DNA of 5,916 nucleotides from Pseudomonadota bacterium (lineage in GTDB: Bacteria; Pseudomonadota; Gammaproteobacteria; Burkholderiales; Burkholderiaceae_C). The stretch is taken from assembly GCA_023418355.1 (NCBI GenBank), contig JAEZZU010000359.1:1-5916 (forward strand). The letters are read 5' to 3'. This document shows positions 1 through 5,742 of this stretch, piece by piece (the first letter of the stretch is position 1; the number at the start of each line of letters is the position of its first letter). A model generated the notes under the pieces. That model was given only the letters and a program-made list of their open reading frames with translations, was not told the origin of the DNA and did not search any database. The position numbers were made by a program, and so were the translations under genes.

Positions 1-1783
1 AAGGCAGCTTCTGCAATGCATGCTCACGTATTTTATACGTGATCTTTTCGTTGCGCAGGTCAGACACAAACTTAAGACTTTGATTGGGCAATGCTTTTTG
101 CAGCTTTGCGACAACTTCCTGCACGTAATCCGTCTGCGAATCGGTGATATTGAGCACAGCCACCTGCTCTGGCGCCAGCCACACAGGCAATGCTCCGGCG
201 TATTGCTCGATCAAAATACCGATGAAGCGCTCCAGCGAACCCACGATCGCGCGGTGCAGCATCACAGGGCGGTGACGGTTGCCGTCTTCACCCACATATT
301 CCGCATCTAGGCGCACTGGCATGGAGAAGTCCACCTGAATGGTGCCGCACTGCCACTGGCGACCCAGCGCATCCTTCAAGGTGTATTCAATCTTGGGACC
401 GTAGAAAGCGCCATCGCCCACAGCGATCTGGTACTCGCAGCCCGAAGCCTTGAGCGCGTCAAACAGTGCCTTTTCCGCCTTGTCCCAGATTTCATCGGAG
501 CCAATGCGTGCCTCAGGGCGAGTGGCCACCTTGTAGATGATGTCGGTGAAGCCAAAGTCGGCATACACCTTTTGCACCAGCTGGTTGAAGTTCAGCACTT
601 CCTGCTGGATCTGGTCTTCGGTACAGAAAATGTGACCATCGTCCTGCGTGAAGCCGCGCACGCGCATGATGCCGTGCAGACCACCCGTAGGCTCATTGCG
701 GTGGCACTGACCGAACTCACCAAAACGCAGAGGCAAGTCGCGGTAGCTCTTCACCCCCTGCTTGAAGATCAGAATGTGGCCAGGGCAGTTCATGGGCTTC
801 AAAGCGTAGTCACGCTTTTCAGACTCGGTCACGAACATGTTGTCGCGGTACTTGTCCCAGTGACCAGTTTTCTCCCACAGGGTCTTGTCCAGAATCTGGG
901 GCGCCTTGACTTCTTCGTAACCATTGTTGCGGTAGACAGCACGCATGTACTGCTCCACTTCTTGCCACACACGCCAGCCCTTGGGGTGCCAGAACACAGT
1001 ACCGGGCGAGCATTCGTCGATGTGGAACAGATCCAGCTCACGGCCCAGACGGCGGTGATCGCGCTTTTCAGCTTCCTCGATACGGGTGATATAGGCCTGC
1101 AGATCCTTCTTGTCGGCCCAGGCAGTGCCGTAGATACGCTGCAGCTGCTCATTCTTGGCATCACCGCGCCAGTAGGCACCGGCCAGCTTGGTCAGCTTGA
1201 AGACCTTCAGGAAGCGTGTGTTGGGCACGTGAGGGCCGCGGCACATGTCGATGTACTCCTGGTGGTAGTACAGGCCCATGGCCTTTTCGTCAGGCATGTC
1301 TTCGACCAGACGCAGCTTGTAGTCTTCGCCGCGCTCGGTGAACACCTTGATGACTTCCGCACGGGGAGTCATCTTCTTGATCACGTCATAGTCCTGCGCA
1401 ATCAGTTCCTTCATGCGCGCTTCGATGGCTGCCATGTCGTCCATGGTGAAAGGACGCTCGTACGAAATGTCGTAGTAAAAGCCCTCATCGATCACAGGGC
1501 CAATCACCATCTTGGCTGTGGGATACAGCTGCTTGACAGCATGACCTACCAAGTGGGCGCAGGAGTGACGAATGATTTCCACGCCTTCCTGATCCTTGGG
1601 GGTGATGATTTGCAGCTGTGCGTCTTGCTCGATCAGATCGCAGGCATCCACCAGACGACCATTCACCTTGCCCGCCACGGTGTTCTTTGCCAGACCGGGG
1701 CCGATGGACTGAGCCACCTGCATGACAGTAACTGGGCCTTCAAATTCGCGTTGCGAACCGTCGGGAAGCGTGATCTTTAACAT
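1..1783 (-). CDS. thrS: Threonyl-tRNA synthetase, 3' end cut by the window edge
   Basis: Class II aminoacyl-tRNA synthetase that joins threonine to tRNA-Thr in the cytoplasm. 594 codons are visible; E. coli ThrRS has 642 residues, so roughly the last 45 are missing. Domains in order: N-terminal TGS domain (about 1-60), the editing domain with the HSCAH motif (H73, H77) and the second pair C181/H185, the catalytic core with the zinc ligands C333 (in MNCPGH), H384 (in QDDGHIF) and H510 (in MLHRAI), and the start of the anticodon-binding domain, which ends at the edge within KIREHALQKLP. These residues match E. coli H73, H77, C182, H186, C334, H385 and H511 with an offset of at most one, so the gene looks intact and the editing site is complete. 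The ATG start is preceded by TAAGGA at good spacing and gives the normal TGS N-terminus. A leader with attenuator features lies upstream. Identification is very secure. Confidence 0.98.
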   Translation of the reverse strand, partial: MLKITLPDGSQREFEGPVTVMQVAQSIGPGLAKNTVAGKVNGRLVDACDLIEQDAQLQIITPKDQEGVEIIRHSCAHLVGHAVKQLYPTAKMVIGPVIDEGFYYDISYERPFTMDDMAAIEARMKELIAQDYDVIKKMTPRAEVIKVFTERGEDYKLRLVEDMPDEKAMGLYYHQEYIDMCRGPHVPNTRFLKVFKLTKLAGAYWRGDAKNEQLQRIYGTAWADKKDLQAYITRIEEAEKRDHRRLGRELDLFHIDECSPGTVFWHPKGWRVWQEVEQYMRAVYRNNGYEEVKAPQILDKTLWEKTGHWDKYRDNMFVTESEKRDYALKPMNCPGHILIFKQGVKSYRDLPLRFGEFGQCHRNEPTGGLHGIMRVRGFTQDDGHIFCTEDQIQQEVLNFNQLVQKVYADFGFTDIIYKVATRPEARIGSDEIWDKAEKALFDALKASGCEYQIAVGDGAFYGPKIEYTLKDALGRQWQCGTIQVDFSMPVRLDAEYVGEDGNRHRPVMLHRAIVGSLERFIGILIEQYAGALPVWLAPEQVAVLNITDSQTDYVQEVVAKLQKALPNQSLKFVSDLRNEKITYKIREHALQKLP

Positions 1784-1787
1784 GAAA

Positions 1788-1794
1788 TTCCTTA
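1788..1794 (-). promoter_or_regulatory. Ribosome binding site of thrS
   Basis: On the minus strand TAAGGAA lies four bases before the ATG at 1783-1781. It is a good Shine-Dalgarno match and fixes the thrS start. It is about 40 bases downstream of the U-tract of the attenuator hairpin, so the hairpin does not sequester it directly; this favours transcriptional over translational control. Confidence 0.8.
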
Positions 1795-1832
1795 AGTATC
1801 TTTGTATGAAACAGGGGCGCGCAGACTGCTTA

Positions 1833-1864
1833 CAAAGCAAAAGCGCGGATCAGTGTCCGCGCTT
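1833..1864 (-). terminator. Intrinsic terminator hairpin in the thrS leader (attenuator arm 3:4)
   Basis: On the minus strand AAGCGCGGA (1864-1856), loop CACTGA, then TCCGCGCTT (1849-1841) form a perfect 9-bp stem. The stem runs into TTTT (1842-1839) and the interrupted U-rich stretch TTGCTTTG. There is no U-run on the plus-strand side, so it acts on minus-strand transcription. It sits between dsbB and thrS, 50 bases before the thrS ATG, which is where an attenuator would be. A simple end-of-dsbB terminator is possible, but then the thrS promoter would have to fit into the last 50 bases, where I see no convincing -35/-10 pair. The U-tract is broken by GC, so termination may be partial. Confidence 0.75.
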
Positions 1865-1903
1865 GAGGGTGCAAAAATTCCGGGCAGGCGCGAACGTGCA
1901 GCC

Positions 1904-1948
1904 TCAGTGGCTGCGGAGCTTCTCCAGCATCGTCGTTCGCGGTGTCAT
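1904..1948 (-). CDS. Putative 14-residue leader peptide with threonine codons upstream of thrS
   Basis: Minus-strand ORF ATG (1948-1946) to TGA (1906-1904), reading MTPRTTMLEKLRSH. Thr codons are at positions 2, 5 and 6 (ACA, ACG, ACG), three of the first six residues. These are not the ACC codon that I would expect to be preferred in this kind of genome, and a CGA Arg codon lies between them. The pairing with segment 2 also constrains these bases, so the codon choice has two possible explanations. A purine-rich GAGAAAGG lies 10 bases before the ATG, a somewhat long spacing. The frame stays open upstream to a TAA at 2005 but offers no ATG or GTG there. I infer a control peptide whose translation is sensed, not a protein with its own function. 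Confidence 0.6.
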   Translation of the reverse strand: MTPRTTMLEKLRSH

Positions 1949-2001
1949 AACCAAAATGCCTTTCTCGCCCTTGTGAGTGAAATACTGAAATACCAGGACA
2001 T
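1945..2001 (-). CDS. Possible second upstream micro-ORF, coupled to the leader peptide
   Basis: Minus-strand ATG (2001-1999) to TGA (1947-1945), 18 residues reading MSWYFSISLTRARKAFWL. AAAGGG lies five bases before the ATG, a stronger ribosome-binding site than that of the following leader ORF. Its stop overlaps the leader ATG as ATGA, the usual arrangement for translational coupling. Only one Thr codon is present. It would be translated only if the thrS transcript starts upstream of about 2015, which I cannot establish. It could be chance. Confidence 0.25.
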   Translation of the reverse strand: MSWYFSISLTRARKAFWL

Positions 2002-2055
2002 TTTAACCCTTTGCCAAGCATGGCGCAGGGCACGAATCCCGTTGCCCGGCAAAGC
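1949..2055 (-). other. dsbB-thrS intergenic stretch expected to hold the thrS promoter
   Basis: This is the upstream part of the 272-base gap between the dsbB stop and thrS. The best promoter-like elements are TTGGCA (2017-2012) followed, with slightly long spacing, by TATTTC (1991-1986), or TTAAAA (2006-2001) with 16 bases to a second TATTTC (1984-1979). Both are weak matches to sigma-70 consensus, so I do not call a promoter. No tRNA, riboswitch class I recognise, or transposon end is seen here. Confidence 0.3.
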
Positions 2056-2568
2056 CTATGAGCTGCGACGTGCCCCCATGATCAGCAATCCCAGCATCAA
2101 GACTGCAAAGCCTGTGAAACACAGGAAGGACCAGTTGGCAATGGAGCCACCCAGAAAGGTCCAGTCCACCGCCGTGCAGTCGCCCGAACCACGAAAGATC
2201 ATGGGAATGGCGCGGCTGATGGGGTAGTTTTCGATCATGCCGTAAAAATCTCGGCCGCAGCTCGCAAACTCTGGGGGATACCACTGCAGCCAGCTCTGGC
2301 GCGCAGCGACAAAGGCACCAAAGCCAGACATGGCAAGCGCCAGAACACTCCACGACATCCACCAGCCTTTTGCGCCTCTAAGGCTTGCCAGTCCTGCGGT
2401 GACAGCTACCAAAATCAGTACATAACGCTGCACGATGCACATCGGGCAAGGCTCCAGCCCCACCACATGCTGTAAATACATGCCAAAGGCCAGCAAGGCC
2501 ACACAGCACACGGCAATCAGCGCCAGTACACGGCGCGGGGCATCCGCCATCCAATTCAAAACCTGCAT
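2056..2568 (-). CDS. dsbB: Disulfide bond formation protein B (DsbB), DsbA:quinone oxidoreductase
   Basis: Inner-membrane protein that reoxidises periplasmic DsbA and passes the electrons to ubiquinone. With the ATG at 2568 it has 170 residues (E. coli 176). Four hydrophobic helices lie at about 13-35, 45-63, 69-91 and 145-165. The first periplasmic loop carries the CPMC redox pair (C41, C44). R48, next to the quinone site, is present. The second loop carries C104 and C131 (in SCGRDF and GSGDCT). These fall on E. coli C41, C44, R48, C104 and C130 almost exactly, which supports the chosen start. A TTG eight codons upstream is possible in frame, but it lies at the base of a terminator hairpin and has no ribosome-binding site, whereas GAGAG precedes the ATG by four bases. 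dsbB follows the sulfate operon terminator by about 20 bases and I see no promoter of its own. Confidence 0.95.
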   Translation of the reverse strand: MQVLNWMADAPRRVLALIAVCCVALLAFGMYLQHVVGLEPCPMCIVQRYVLILVAVTAGLASLRGAKGWWMSWSVLALAMSGFGAFVAARQSWLQWYPPEFASCGRDFYGMIENYPISRAIPMIFRGSGDCTAVDWTFLGGSIANWSFLCFTGFAVLMLGLLIMGARRSS

Positions 2569-2589
2569 ATTGCTCTCGAATAAACCATG

Positions 2590-2616
2590 CAAAAAGGGCG
2601 ACCCGAAAGCCGCCCT
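2590..2616 (-). terminator. Intrinsic terminator of the sulfate transport operon
   Basis: On the minus strand AGGGCG (2616-2611), a ten-base loop region that can add a G-U and a C-G pair, and CGCCCT (2600-2595) form a GC-rich stem running straight into TTTTT (2595-2591). It lies 27 bases after the cysA stop and ends the operon. Its U-tract ends about 22 bases before the dsbB ATG. Confidence 0.85.
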
Positions 2617-2642
2617 GCTGTGTTTCGTGCAAGAAATGGCGT

Positions 2643-3770
2643 TCAGATACCCGCTGCCTCGTCCAAGAATACCTTAGCACGACGCGGTGTAACCACCAGT
2701 GTCTCACCTTCACGCAGTCCCATGTCATGGAACTGCTGTGCAGGAATCTGAGCTTCGATCACCTGCTCGGCTTCGGCATCTTCAGTTGCTTGAGTCTCTT
2801 CAGCCAGCACAAGTTCCAGACGCGCAATCGGCCCCACCACAATCGCACGGCTCAGCTGCACCACCAGACCTGTGGTGCGGCCATTGCCATCGGTATTCTG
2901 ACCGGGCGAGTAGCGCTCCACCTCCAGATCATGGGGACGTACATAGGCAAAGGCATTGCGGTCGACCACACCCTTGAGCTCGGAGCTGTCAAGCTGCATG
3001 CCATCTTCCAGCTCCACGTGACCATCCTTGGCACGCCCCTTGAACAGGTTCACGTCCCCCAGGAAGCCATAGACGAAGGGGCTGGCGGGGTTGTCCCAGA
3101 CTTCTTGCGGCGTACCCTCCTGCTCGATCTTGCCCTGGTTGATCACCACCACGCGGTCGGCCACTTCCAGCGCTTCTTCCTGGTCGTGCGTCACAAAGAT
3201 CGAGGTCACATGCAGTTCGTCGTGCAGACGGCGCAGCCAGCGGCGCAGCTCCTTGCGCACCTTGGCATCCAGTGCACCGAATGGCTCGTCCAGCAGCAGC
3301 ACCTTGGGCTCCACGGCCAGTGCACGGGCCAGCGCAATACGCTGGCGCTGACCGCCGGAAAGCTGCGAGGGATAACGATCAGCAATCCAGTCCAGCTGCA
3401 CCAGCTTGAGCAGGCTCATCACCTTCTCCTTGATCTGGGCTTCACTGGGGCGCTCCTTGCGGGGCTTGACGCGCAGGCCAAAGGCCACGTTTTCGAACAC
3501 CGTCATATGGCGGAACAGCGCGTAATGCTGGAACACAAAGCCCACATTGCGATCACGCACATGCACGTCGGTCGTGTCTTCACCGCTGAAGTGGATGCTG
3601 CCCACGTCGGGCGACTCCAGGCCGGCGATGATGCGCAGCAGCGTGGTCTTGCCGCAGCCCGAGGGGCCCAGCAAGGCGATCAGCTCGCCAGACTTGATGT
3701 TCAGACTGACATCGCGCAGCGCCTGGAAATCTCCAAACTGCTTGCTGACATTGCGAATTTCGATACTCAT
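2643..3770 (-). CDS. cysA: Sulfate/thiosulfate ABC transporter ATP-binding protein CysA
   Basis: Cytoplasmic ATPase that drives sulfate and thiosulfate import through the CysT-CysW channel. 375 residues (E. coli CysA 365). The nucleotide-binding domain is complete: Walker A GPSGCGKTT (35-43), Q-loop Q81, signature LSGGQ (137-141), Walker B LLLDE (158-162) with D-loop residues following, and switch histidine H195. After about residue 235 comes the CysA-type regulatory/TOBE C-terminal domain, with a short acidic insertion (about 325-336, rich in Glu and Ala). The ATG gives the expected MSIEIRNVSK start and is preceded by a purine-rich AGAAGAAG. It is last in the operon, 42 bases after cysW and before the terminator. 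Related importers of molybdate or spermidine have similar ATPases, but the CysT/CysW neighbours settle the assignment. Confidence 0.96.
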   Translation of the reverse strand: MSIEIRNVSKQFGDFQALRDVSLNIKSGELIALLGPSGCGKTTLLRIIAGLESPDVGSIHFSGEDTTDVHVRDRNVGFVFQHYALFRHMTVFENVAFGLRVKPRKERPSEAQIKEKVMSLLKLVQLDWIADRYPSQLSGGQRQRIALARALAVEPKVLLLDEPFGALDAKVRKELRRWLRRLHDELHVTSIFVTHDQEEALEVADRVVVINQGKIEQEGTPQEVWDNPASPFVYGFLGDVNLFKGRAKDGHVELEDGMQLDSSELKGVVDRNAFAYVRPHDLEVERYSPGQNTDGNGRTTGLVVQLSRAIVVGPIARLELVLAEETQATEDAEAEQVIEAQIPAQQFHDMGLREGETLVVTPRRAKVFLDEAAGI

Positions 3771-3812
3771 GGTAGGTCTTCTTCTGTTCTGACTTGGGCG
3801 CAGACCCAGGAA

Positions 3813-4784
3813 TTACGGTGTCACACGGGGCGATGGACGCTCAGGCGGCAGGTTTTCTGCGGCCTTGCGCTGGTTTTCCACCTGCCACTCAGCAATCGAC
3901 TTGATAGCCAGCGTCACCAGCGCCAGCAGTGCCAGCAGCGAGGCAGCAGCAAATGCAGCGACCGACTGGTATTCGTTGTAGAGAATTTCCACGTGCAGCG
4001 GGATGGTGTTGGTCTGACCACGGATGTGACCGGACACCACAGACACCGCACCGAACTCCCCCATGGCGCGGGCGTTACACAGAATCACACCGTACAGCAG
4101 GCCCCACTTGATGTTGGGCAGGGTCACCTTCCAGAAGGTCTGCCAGCCGCTGGCACCAAGCACGATGGCGGCCTGCTCTTCGTCATTGCCCTGCGCCTGC
4201 ATCAGCGGGATCAGCTCGCGGGCGATGAAGGGGAAAGTCACAAACACGGTTGCCAGCACAATGCCGGGTACGGCAAAAATGATCTTGAGGTCGTGCTCCG
4301 CCAGCCAGGGACCCAACCAGCCGTGTGCACCAAATACCAGCACATACATCAGGCCCGCCACCACAGGCGAGATGGAGAAAGGCAGGTCAATCAGCGTGGT
4401 CAGAAAAGCCTTGCCACGGAAGTTGTACTTGGCAATACACCAGGCAGCAGCCACACCAAACACCAGATTCAGTGGCACAGCTATCACGGCTGTCAGCAGC
4501 GTCAGCTTGATGGCCGACCAGGCATCAGGCTCATTCAGGCCTTCCAGATAGGCATCCAGCCCCTGACGCAGTGCCTCAGTAAAGACGGCAGCCAGCGGCA
4601 GCACCAGAAACAGCAGGATGAAGGTCAGCGCCACACCGATGATCAGCCAGCGCACCGCGCGTGGCTCCGTCGTCGTGATGGGTGAGCGGCGCTGGTTCTG
4701 GCGGGGCTCCGTCACCTTGTAGGCGATCAGTACTGCAGCAATCACCAGCGCAACGATCAGCAGCAAACAGGTCCAGAGTGTCAT
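3813..4784 (-). CDS. cysW: Sulfate/thiosulfate ABC transporter permease CysW
   Basis: Second membrane subunit of the sulfate importer; pairs with CysT and docks on CysA. 323 residues against 291 in E. coli CysW. The core from about residue 44 shows the usual hydrophobic helices. The cytoplasmic EAA-type coupling loop is at about 202-225 (EEQAAIVLGASGW, ending in TLPNI), followed by the conserved NARAMGEFGAVSVVSG stretch (237-252). The ATG overlaps the cysT stop in ATGA and has GGGAG seven bases upstream, so the long start is well supported. It gives an extra hydrophobic helix at about 4-22 and a polar linker (23-43) not found in the E. coli protein. An internal GTG at codon 24 (Val24) could give a protein of normal length, but it has no clear ribosome-binding site. 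Confidence 0.95.
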   Translation of the reverse strand: MTLWTCLLLIVALVIAAVLIAYKVTEPRQNQRRSPITTTEPRAVRWLIIGVALTFILLFLVLPLAAVFTEALRQGLDAYLEGLNEPDAWSAIKLTLLTAVIAVPLNLVFGVAAAWCIAKYNFRGKAFLTTLIDLPFSISPVVAGLMYVLVFGAHGWLGPWLAEHDLKIIFAVPGIVLATVFVTFPFIARELIPLMQAQGNDEEQAAIVLGASGWQTFWKVTLPNIKWGLLYGVILCNARAMGEFGAVSVVSGHIRGQTNTIPLHVEILYNEYQSVAAFAAASLLALLALVTLAIKSIAEWQVENQRKAAENLPPERPSPRVTP

Positions 4785-5668
4785 ATGCGTGCTCCCGAGT
4801 GGCGGCGCTGCCAGGCCTGCAGGCCATTGATCACCAGCAGCATGATGAAGGCAAAGATCAGCATCACCACGGCCACGGCAGTAGCACCTGCATAGTCATA
4901 CTGTTCCAGCTTGCCGATGATGATGAGGGGGGTAATTTCCGAAACCATGGGCATATTGCCGGCAATAAAAATCACCGACCCGTATTCACCCAGTGCGCGC
5001 GCAAAAGCCATGGCAAAGCCGGTCAGCATGGCCGGCATGATGGTAGGCAGCAGCACCTTGTAGAAAATCTGCCAGCGCGAAGCACCCAGACTGGTTGCCG
5101 CTTCTTCCAGCTCTTTTTCCGAGTCTTCCAGCACAGGCTGCACCGTGCGCACCACAAAGGGCAGGCCGATAAAGATCAGCGCAATGACCACCCCCTTGGG
5201 GTTGAAGGCGAGCTGAATGCCCAGTGGCTCCAGAAACTGGCCCACCCAGCCGTTGCCGGCAAGCAAGGCAGTCAGCGAGATACCGGCTACTGCGGTGGGC
5301 AGCGCAAAGGGCAAGTCGACCAGTGCATCCACGATCTTCTTGCCGGGGAACTGATAACGCACAAGCACCCACGCCACCAGCACGCCAAACACCAGATTCA
5401 CGGCAGCGGCAAACAGGGATGCGCCAAACGTCAGCTTGTAGGAAGCGACAACACGCGGCGCACTGACCGCGGTCCAGAACTGCTCCCACGTCAGCTCAAA
5501 AGTTTTAAAGAACAGCGCCGCCATCGGAATCAACACGATGACGCTCAGATAAAACAGTGTGTAGCCCAAGGTCAGCCCAAAACCGGGCAAAACACGCTGA
5601 GCGCCACGCCCACGGCGCACCGGGGTTGCGGCACTCGCACTTGGACTGACGGGGGATGCAGCAGACAT
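4781..5668 (-). CDS. cysT: Sulfate/thiosulfate ABC transporter permease CysT (CysU)
   Basis: Inner-membrane channel subunit of the sulfate importer, partner of CysW. 295 residues (E. coli 277). The N-terminal 22 residues are Ser/Ala/Pro-rich and end in basic residues (RRGRG), a cytoplasmic tail that accounts for the extra length. Helices follow from about 31. The EAA loop that contacts CysA is at about 189-209 (EAATSLGASRWQ, ending in VLLP), followed by FARALGEYGSVIFIAGN (222-238), typical of CysT. The ATG is preceded by AGGGA at five bases. Its stop overlaps the cysW start by four bases, indicating translational coupling and fixed subunit ratio. First permease gene after the binding-protein gene, 74 bases away. 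Confidence 0.96.
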   Translation of the reverse strand: MSAASPVSPSASAATPVRRGRGAQRVLPGFGLTLGYTLFYLSVIVLIPMAALFFKTFELTWEQFWTAVSAPRVVASYKLTFGASLFAAAVNLVFGVLVAWVLVRYQFPGKKIVDALVDLPFALPTAVAGISLTALLAGNGWVGQFLEPLGIQLAFNPKGVVIALIFIGLPFVVRTVQPVLEDSEKELEEAATSLGASRWQIFYKVLLPTIMPAMLTGFAMAFARALGEYGSVIFIAGNMPMVSEITPLIIIGKLEQYDYAGATAVAVVMLIFAFIMLLVINGLQAWQRRHSGARI

Positions 5669-5708
5669 GAATTTCCCTGACAGCCTGATTGTTGTTATGG
5701 ATTGCGAG

Positions 5709-5730
5709 CAAGGTGCCCTGAGGCACCTTC
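5709..5730 (-). repeat. Intercistronic hairpin between the binding-protein gene and cysT
   Basis: AAGGTGCC (5710-5717) and GGCACCTT (5722-5729) form a perfect 8-bp inverted repeat around a four-base loop, 13 bases after the stop of the binding-protein gene. On neither strand is it followed by a U-run, so it is not a standard intrinsic terminator. It may protect the upstream message from 3' exonucleases or cause partial termination, both known ways to make more binding protein than permease. The stem is seen; the role is inferred. Confidence 0.6.
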
Positions 5731-5742
5731 TGGATAGCTTGC

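Larger units (their letters stand above)
1833..1948 (-). promoter_or_regulatory. Putative threonine-responsive transcription attenuator of thrS
   Basis: Four segments on the minus strand form the classic switch. Segment 1, CGCGAACG (1941-1934), overlaps the leader-peptide codons and pairs perfectly with segment 2, CGTTCGCG (1896-1889). Segment 2, read as GTTCGCGC (1895-1888), can instead pair with segment 3, GCGCGGAC (1862-1855), with 8 pairs including one G-U. Segment 3 is also the 5' arm of the 9-bp terminator (arm 4 at 1849-1841). A ribosome stalled at the Thr codons (1936-1931) would cover segment 1, free segment 2 and prevent the terminator. A ribosome reaching the TGA at 1906-1904 would reach into segment 2 and let the terminator form. 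A small GCAGCC/GGCTGC hairpin (1914-1909 with 1903-1898) nests inside the 1:2 structure. Pairings are seen directly; the mechanism is inferred by analogy with the his and thr operon attenuators. E. coli thrS is instead controlled by ThrRS binding its own mRNA. Confidence 0.65.

Noticed and set aside
572..1780. A 402-codon plus-strand open frame opposite thrS
   Set aside because: It lies entirely antisense to the conserved thrS frame, and its product is His/Leu/Val-rich with no recognisable domain. Long antisense frames are common opposite high-GC genes.
2007..2030. Imperfect hairpin after dsbB (CCCT with AGGG, GCCA with TGGC on the minus strand) as a dsbB terminator
   Set aside because: The stem is two 4-bp parts split by an internal loop and is followed by TTAAAA, not a U-tract. 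Too weak to call.
1784..2055. T-box riboswitch or E. coli-type tRNA-mimic operator in the thrS leader
   Set aside because: No T-box consensus sequence or specifier-loop arrangement is seen, and no anticodon-like stem-loop mimicking tRNA-Thr lies next to the thrS start. The leader-peptide attenuator explains the inverted repeats better.
1802..2227. A 141-codon plus-strand frame covering the dsbB-thrS gap
   Set aside because: It crosses the inverted repeats of the attenuator and the 3' end of dsbB, and has no recognisable domain. The minus-strand explanation of the gap is far better.
2569..2592. Upstream TTG start for dsbB
   Set aside because: It would begin at the foot of the terminator hairpin without a ribosome-binding site. 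The ATG at 2568 puts the redox cysteines at 41, 44 and 104, exactly as in E. coli.
2727..4685. A 652-codon plus-strand open frame opposite cysA and cysW
   Set aside because: It spans two well-supported minus-strand genes and the gap between them, and it is Gln/His-rich and low in recognisable motifs. It is a by-product of codon bias in the opposite strand.
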